From Gemella haemolysans (GTDB taxonomy: Bacteria; Bacillota; Bacilli; Staphylococcales; Gemellaceae), in NCBI RefSeq assembly GCF_012273215.1, contig NZ_CP050965.1:2017330-2081329 (forward strand): DNA of 64,000 nt, in the 5' to 3' direction. Each line of letters begins with the position of its first letter. Position 1 is the stretch's first letter. The translations under genes were made by a program, and so were the position numbers. This document shows positions 60,959 through 64,000 of this stretch, piece after piece. A model generated the notes under the pieces. The model did no database searches. It was given only the letters and a program-made list of their open reading frames with translations, and had not been told where the DNA came from.

Positions 60959-61571
60959 CGTAGTATTAACTGGTAGAATAACTAGAAATTTGGAGTTAAA
61001 ACAAACTAACAATAATAATTCATCTTTAAATATTACCCTTGCAGTTGAAAGAAATTTTAAAGATCAAAGCGGACAAAAACAGACTGATTTTATTAGTTGT
61101 AAAGCCTTTGGCAAACGTGCTGAAACAATAGCCCAGTATTGCCAAAAAGGTGATTTAATTGGAATTACTGGAAGTATTCAAACCGGGAGTTATCAAAAGC
61201 AAGATGGAAGTACGGTTTATACAACTGATGTAATGGTTGATGGATTATCATTTTTCCCTAAACCAAAACAGGATAATCAAGCTAATCAATTTAACCAACA
61301 TTTGAATAATTTTAATCAACAAAATAATTTAGCCCAAAATAACGCTTATAACGGCTTTAATAATCAAAATGGGGATAACGCACTAAACTATATCAATCAA
61401 CCTCATAACGTGCAAAATAACGGCTATATAAGACAAAATAACCAACAACAAATGGAAATGAGTGGAACTGGTGGAATTAACAACACTAACAACTTATTTA
61501 ATGATTTTGGCAAAGATATTAATTTAGATAATGTATTCGAAAATGTAATTAACCCGTTTAAGCAAGAATAG
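60948..61571 (+). CDS. ssb: Phage single-stranded DNA-binding protein
   Basis: 207 residues, overlapping the annealing-protein gene by 11 bases. OB fold (1-108): MINNVVLTGRITRNLELKQ, DFISCKAFGKRAETI. Long Asn/Gln-rich linker. C-terminus INPFKQE, nearly the same as the host SSB tail. Distinct from host ssb in the N-terminal sequence. Confidence 0.93.
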   Translation: MINNVVLTGRITRNLELKQTNNNNSSLNITLAVERNFKDQSGQKQTDFISCKAFGKRAETIAQYCQKGDLIGITGSIQTGSYQKQDGSTVYTTDVMVDGLSFFPKPKQDNQANQFNQHLNNFNQQNNLAQNNAYNGFNNQNGDNALNYINQPHNVQNNGYIRQNNQQQMEMSGTGGINNTNNLFNDFGKDINLDNVFENVINPFKQE

Positions 61572-61577
61572 TGATCT

Positions 61578-62552
61578 ATGGAGCAAAAAGTAATTAAAGT
61601 TATTCCACTAAATTTAAGTTTACTTGAAGTGTTAGGACAAGGGAAAGTCTATGAAGCTCTTGTCCTACAGCAAGTAGATTACTGGTGTACTATCAATAAG
61701 AACAAGAATGAGTATTATATTGAAGGTTCATATTGGATGTTTTCATCAGTTAAAAAAATGTTAGAAAGGGACTTCCCGTTATGTTTCAGTTACGACACTT
61801 TAAAGCGAACGCTAATTAATTTAGAGGAAGGCAACTTTTTAATAACAAAAAAACATAAAAACGGTAAATTATATCGAGTGAATTACAATAAAATATCTTT
61901 TGATAAAAAACTTAAATTAGATAAAAATATTACTAAAAATGAAAATAAAAATCAAAAATCTAGGTTAGTGCAAAATGCACCAACTGAAAAAGTAAAGTTA
62001 GGGCAAAATGCATCAACCCAAAAATTAGAGGTTAGGGCAAATTGCATTAACGGTGAGGGCAAAATGCACCAACCAGTTAGGGCAGAATGCACCAACCAGT
62101 TAGGGCAAAATGCACCAACCATAAAAGAGATTAATAAAGAGAATAATATATATATTAATTATAATAACTTTATCAAAAATAAAGAACTTAATAATAACAA
62201 GGGTTTAACTGATAAAGATAATTTATATAATCAAACCAACAACGATTTAATTTATTCTGGTGGGTTAAAAAAAGATGTTGAGTTAGCAATAAGTCAAGTT
62301 TATCTAAAGTTAACAGGAGACTATAAAATAAACGGTGTTAGCGTTGATGTAATGAGAGTACAGGACGTGTTAAAAGATGTAACTGAAACACAAATTAATT
62401 ACTGTGTACAGCAAATCTTAAAATCTAAACAAATTACTAATTTTGAAAATTATGTAATTGCTAGTTTGTATAATTCAGTGACGAGAGATAAACAAAATAA
62501 AATTAATAATCAAAATTCTACGCTAGGTAAATTTAACTGGTGGGATGAATAA
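61578..62552 (+). CDS. Phage replication initiator (DnaD/O-like) containing the origin
   Basis: 324 residues. N-terminal winged helix (~1-115: LLEVLGQGKVYEALVLQQVDYW, SYDTLKRTLINLEEGNFLITKK). Middle ~130-180 is a low-complexity segment encoded by six iterons (QNAPT-like repeats). C-terminal DnaD-like ~90 residues end in GKFNWWDE. Phage initiators commonly bind repeats within their own gene, so this protein probably opens the phage origin and recruits helicase. CTATG start, no strong ribosome binding site; coupled to ssb. Confidence 0.82.
   Translation: MEQKVIKVIPLNLSLLEVLGQGKVYEALVLQQVDYWCTINKNKNEYYIEGSYWMFSSVKKMLERDFPLCFSYDTLKRTLINLEEGNFLITKKHKNGKLYRVNYNKISFDKKLKLDKNITKNENKNQKSRLVQNAPTEKVKLGQNASTQKLEVRANCINGEGKMHQPVRAECTNQLGQNAPTIKEINKENNIYINYNNFIKNKELNNNKGLTDKDNLYNQTNNDLIYSGGLKKDVELAISQVYLKLTGDYKINGVSVDVMRVQDVLKDVTETQINYCVQQILKSKQITNFENYVIASLYNSVTRDKQNKINNQNSTLGKFNWWDE
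61964..62120 (+). repeat. Six 22-bp iterons, probable phage replication origin
   Basis: Copies start at 61964, 61997, 62031, 62053, 62076 and 62099. Consensus GTTAGGGCAAAATGCACCAA (first 20 bases). The last four are spaced 22-23 bp, about two helical turns. The core GCAAAATGC is nearly palindromic. Confidence 0.82.
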
Positions 62553-62566
62553 ATGGAGGTGATTAA

Positions 62567-62993
62567 GTGTTAAAATTTTTACACCGATAGCAGTTGTGCC
62601 AAGGACTACAGCACAACAAAAGAAATTTTCAACAAAAACTAAAAGATTTTACGAAACAGGAAAGGTTAAAAATTCAAAGGCAACCTTACAACGTGCATTA
62701 AGTGGCTTCCAGCCAAAAGAAAAATATACAACAGCTATTAGATTAAAAGTAATATGGATTTTTGAACCAACACAAAATCTAAAGACGGTGAGAGAAAAGC
62801 AACTAGCCCCGATTTAGACAACTTACAGAAATTATTGCAAGATGTAATGTGTAAAATGGGCTTTTACAAAGATGATGGATTAATTACGGATCTAGAAGTC
62901 AGTAAGAGGTGGCATAAGAACAGTGGACTGTATATTGAGATTGAAGAAGTAGAGAAGATAGACAATGAATTTAATGAATTAATGGAGGATTAA
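62567..62993 (+). pseudogene. rusA: RusA-family Holliday junction resolvase, frameshifted
   Basis: GGAGGT and GTG 62567 give a start that loses frame in AAAA at 62572-62575. The frame KIFTPIAVVPRTTAQQKKF runs on through IRLKVIWIFEPTQ, then a second loss occurs in AAAA at 62774-62777. The last part reads KSKDGERKATSPDLDNLQK, QDVMCKMGFYKDDGLITD, with the RusA catalytic pattern PDxDN and KDD intact. Adding one A at each run restores a ~142-residue RusA. Possible sequencing error or real decay. Confidence 0.8.
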
Positions 62994-62996
62994 AAA

Positions 62997-63203
62997 ATGG
63001 AAGAGAAACTATTTAATTTGGTGAGAATTATGAAAAAAGAAACAAGCGGATATAACGGAGTTAAGAAAATTAACTTTGAATACAAGGAAAGAATTTATAC
63101 ATTGACTGAAGAGGGACTATATCCACTAGTAGAACACGCTGGTATTGATATTGATTTAACCAACTCACTAACAGATGTAACGGTTAAAAGTATGGAGTTT
63201 TAA
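62997..63203 (+). CDS. Phage protein, hypothetical
   Basis: 68 residues, ATGGAGG upstream at the rusA end. Beta-rich (KKINFEYKERIYTLTEEGLYPLVEHAGIDID). No family recognised. Two bases before the next gene. Confidence 0.7.
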   Translation: MEEKLFNLVRIMKKETSGYNGVKKINFEYKERIYTLTEEGLYPLVEHAGIDIDLTNSLTDVTVKSMEF

Positions 63204-63205
63204 TC

Positions 63206-63388
63206 ATGACAAAGCTTGATGATATTATGTGGAAATTGAATATGACTAATAAGAAATTAGCTAAATTAAGTGGGGTTAGTACTAATACTATCAATTTAAT
63301 ACGTACTGGGAACGGTAAAGGCAGTAGGAAGAGTATTAGAAAGATAGCTAGTGCATTAAATGTAAATGCAAATGAAATAGGAGATTAA
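63206..63388 (+). CDS. Minimal XRE HTH protein
   Basis: 60 residues, almost only a helix-turn-helix: MTNKKLAKLSGVSTNTINLIRTGNG then IRKIASALNVNANEIGD. Resembles compact Cro/C.-protein-like regulators and the other small HTH proteins in this operon. Confidence 0.82.
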   Translation: MTKLDDIMWKLNMTNKKLAKLSGVSTNTINLIRTGNGKGSRKSIRKIASALNVNANEIGD

Positions 63389-63391
63389 GAG

Positions 63392-63618
63392 ATGTTAGAG
63401 AAATTAGCTATAGTAGGATTAATAGGTATAGTTGTTGCTTATTTTGTATTTATATTTATTGAAGCAACTAATTATCAAGAACGTAAAGAAAAGAAAAACA
63501 AGAAGCCATAGAATTAAGGATAAAAAATGCTAGGTTAGAAGAACAACTAAAAGCACTAGACGACAAACAAGCTGAACAAACGAAAAAAACAGCTGAATTG
63601 AACGGAATTGGAGGATAA
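63392..63618 (+). pseudogene. Membrane-anchored coiled-coil phage protein with apparent frameshift
   Basis: From ATG 63392 a membrane helix (LAIVGLIGIVVAYFVFIFI) and basic stretch end at TAG 63509. One extra A in the A5 run at 63494-63498 would join this to QEAIELRIKNARLEEQLKALDD in a coiled coil ending at 63618. This resembles small Rz/holin-accessory-like or structural phage membrane proteins, but no family is assigned. Fourth A-run lesion in this prophage. Confidence 0.6.
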
Positions 63619-63621
63619 GGA

Positions 63622-63810
63622 ATGGACGAGAAAATAAAAGAATTAGCAAAAAGAATTTTTAACTTAGAGAAGGATAATATTGTACATTATGAACTATTAA
63701 AGGAATTTCATTATGAATTATTTAAAATTAAAATGAATTTAACTATTTTGAATTGGTTGGTAATATCTTACATACTTTATCAAGTTATACATTATATCTG
63801 GGGGAAATAA
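63622..63810 (+). CDS. Small phage membrane protein
   Basis: 62 residues, GGATAAGGA upstream. N-terminal coiled-coil-like half (MDEKIKELAKRIFNLEKDN) and one C-terminal membrane helix (LTILNWLVISYILYQVIHYIW). Possibly paired with the neighbouring membrane proteins. Confidence 0.68.
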   Translation: MDEKIKELAKRIFNLEKDNIVHYELLKEFHYELFKIKMNLTILNWLVISYILYQVIHYIWGK

Positions 63811-63811
63811 T

Positions 63812-64000
63812 ATGGTAGGTAAAAAAATGTTAAAAAAAACGTGGGATAACATAGAAATTATACTAATCACACTTTCAATGCTGTTAGCAATGTTTACAGC
63901 GGGGTTGATACTGGGGGTATATGTTTCAAGTAACACGATCGAGGAACTTTCTAACGACAATATAGTCAAGGAAAGAACTATCCAGCAACAAAAGGAACGT
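63812..64000 (+). CDS. Phage membrane protein, 3' end outside the window
   Basis: 63 codons from ATG 63812 are open to the right edge. Short basic start (MVGKKMLKKTWDN), a membrane helix (IILITLSMLLAMFTAGLILGVYV), then a polar, probably coiled-coil segment. Too partial to name. Confidence 0.6.
   Translation, partial: MVGKKMLKKTWDNIEIILITLSMLLAMFTAGLILGVYVSSNTIEELSNDNIVKERTIQQQKER

Noticed and set aside
62774..62777. Programmed -1 frameshift in rusA
   Set aside because: The site is not a slippery heptamer in the zero frame, and three other A-run lesions occur nearby, so a deletion or sequencing error is more likely.

Overview
The window looks like chromosome of a low-GC Gram-positive coccus of the Bacilli, most likely Gemella or a close relative. 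This placement is by inference from AT-rich codon use, strong AGGAGG-type ribosome binding sites, LPXTG-type surface proteins, the rpsF-ssb-rpsR cluster, a T-box leader and the ytpQ-ytpR pair; no rRNA or tRNA gene is present to confirm it. About 53 kb is host chromosome; the last 11 kb (53,092 to the right edge) is the left part of an integrated temperate phage.

Layout. 1-9,530: two tandem paralogous wall-anchored adhesins made mostly of near-identical 279-bp CnaB repeats (8 and 12 copies), each followed by almost the same terminator. 9,580-12,490: decayed accessory stretch with an acetyltransferase and a small membrane protein, each cut by an in-frame stop, and an IS3-family element whose orfB also carries a stop. 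12,414-15,251: GntR-ABC operon. 15,349-23,655: methionine/peptide block, with a T-box leader (probably tRNA-Met) ahead of a cyclase-family hydrolase and a short MetE-like methyltransferase, then a full Opp-type peptide importer with its lipoprotein. 23,674-33,970: YbaK, TatD, an Rpf-like wall hydrolase, a Bcr/CflA efflux pump, a POT peptide permease, ytpQ, ytpR and a large acidic protein that occupies the place of the DNA translocase SftA but has no motor domain. 34,010-37,570: RpiR regulator divergent from a PTS EIICB and a HAD phosphatase. 37,577-48,373: folC, an NmrA-like protein, a GNAT gene embedded in an array of five ~157-bp repeats, a MATE pump, folP, a PLD-helicase-DUF3427 protein and a broken MFS gene. 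48,445-53,091: adhE and rpsF-ssb-rpsR.

Prophage (53,092 onward): integrase, a ~750-bp segment without protein genes that carries five candidate promoter-terminator units, a MazF/PemK-like protein, a cI-type S24 repressor, a Cro-like protein with four GTTCAA operators, small early genes, an Erf-type annealing protein, a phage SSB, and a replication initiator whose own gene contains six iterons (a probable origin). Several prophage genes appear frameshifted by a single missing A in an A-run, which points either to sequencing error or to decay.

The most unusual content is RNA-like rather than protein-coding. First, the five tandem repeats at 40,245-41,622 each carry a TATAAT, upstream motifs in an 11-bp rhythm, and a tetraloop hairpin whose stem changes by compensatory substitutions, followed by an invariant anti-Shine-Dalgarno-like tail. 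Second, the prophage segment at 54,134-54,885 holds the five compact promoter-terminator units. Third, a ~175-bp two-hairpin repeat occurs three times between genes. All three are inferred from sequence alone.
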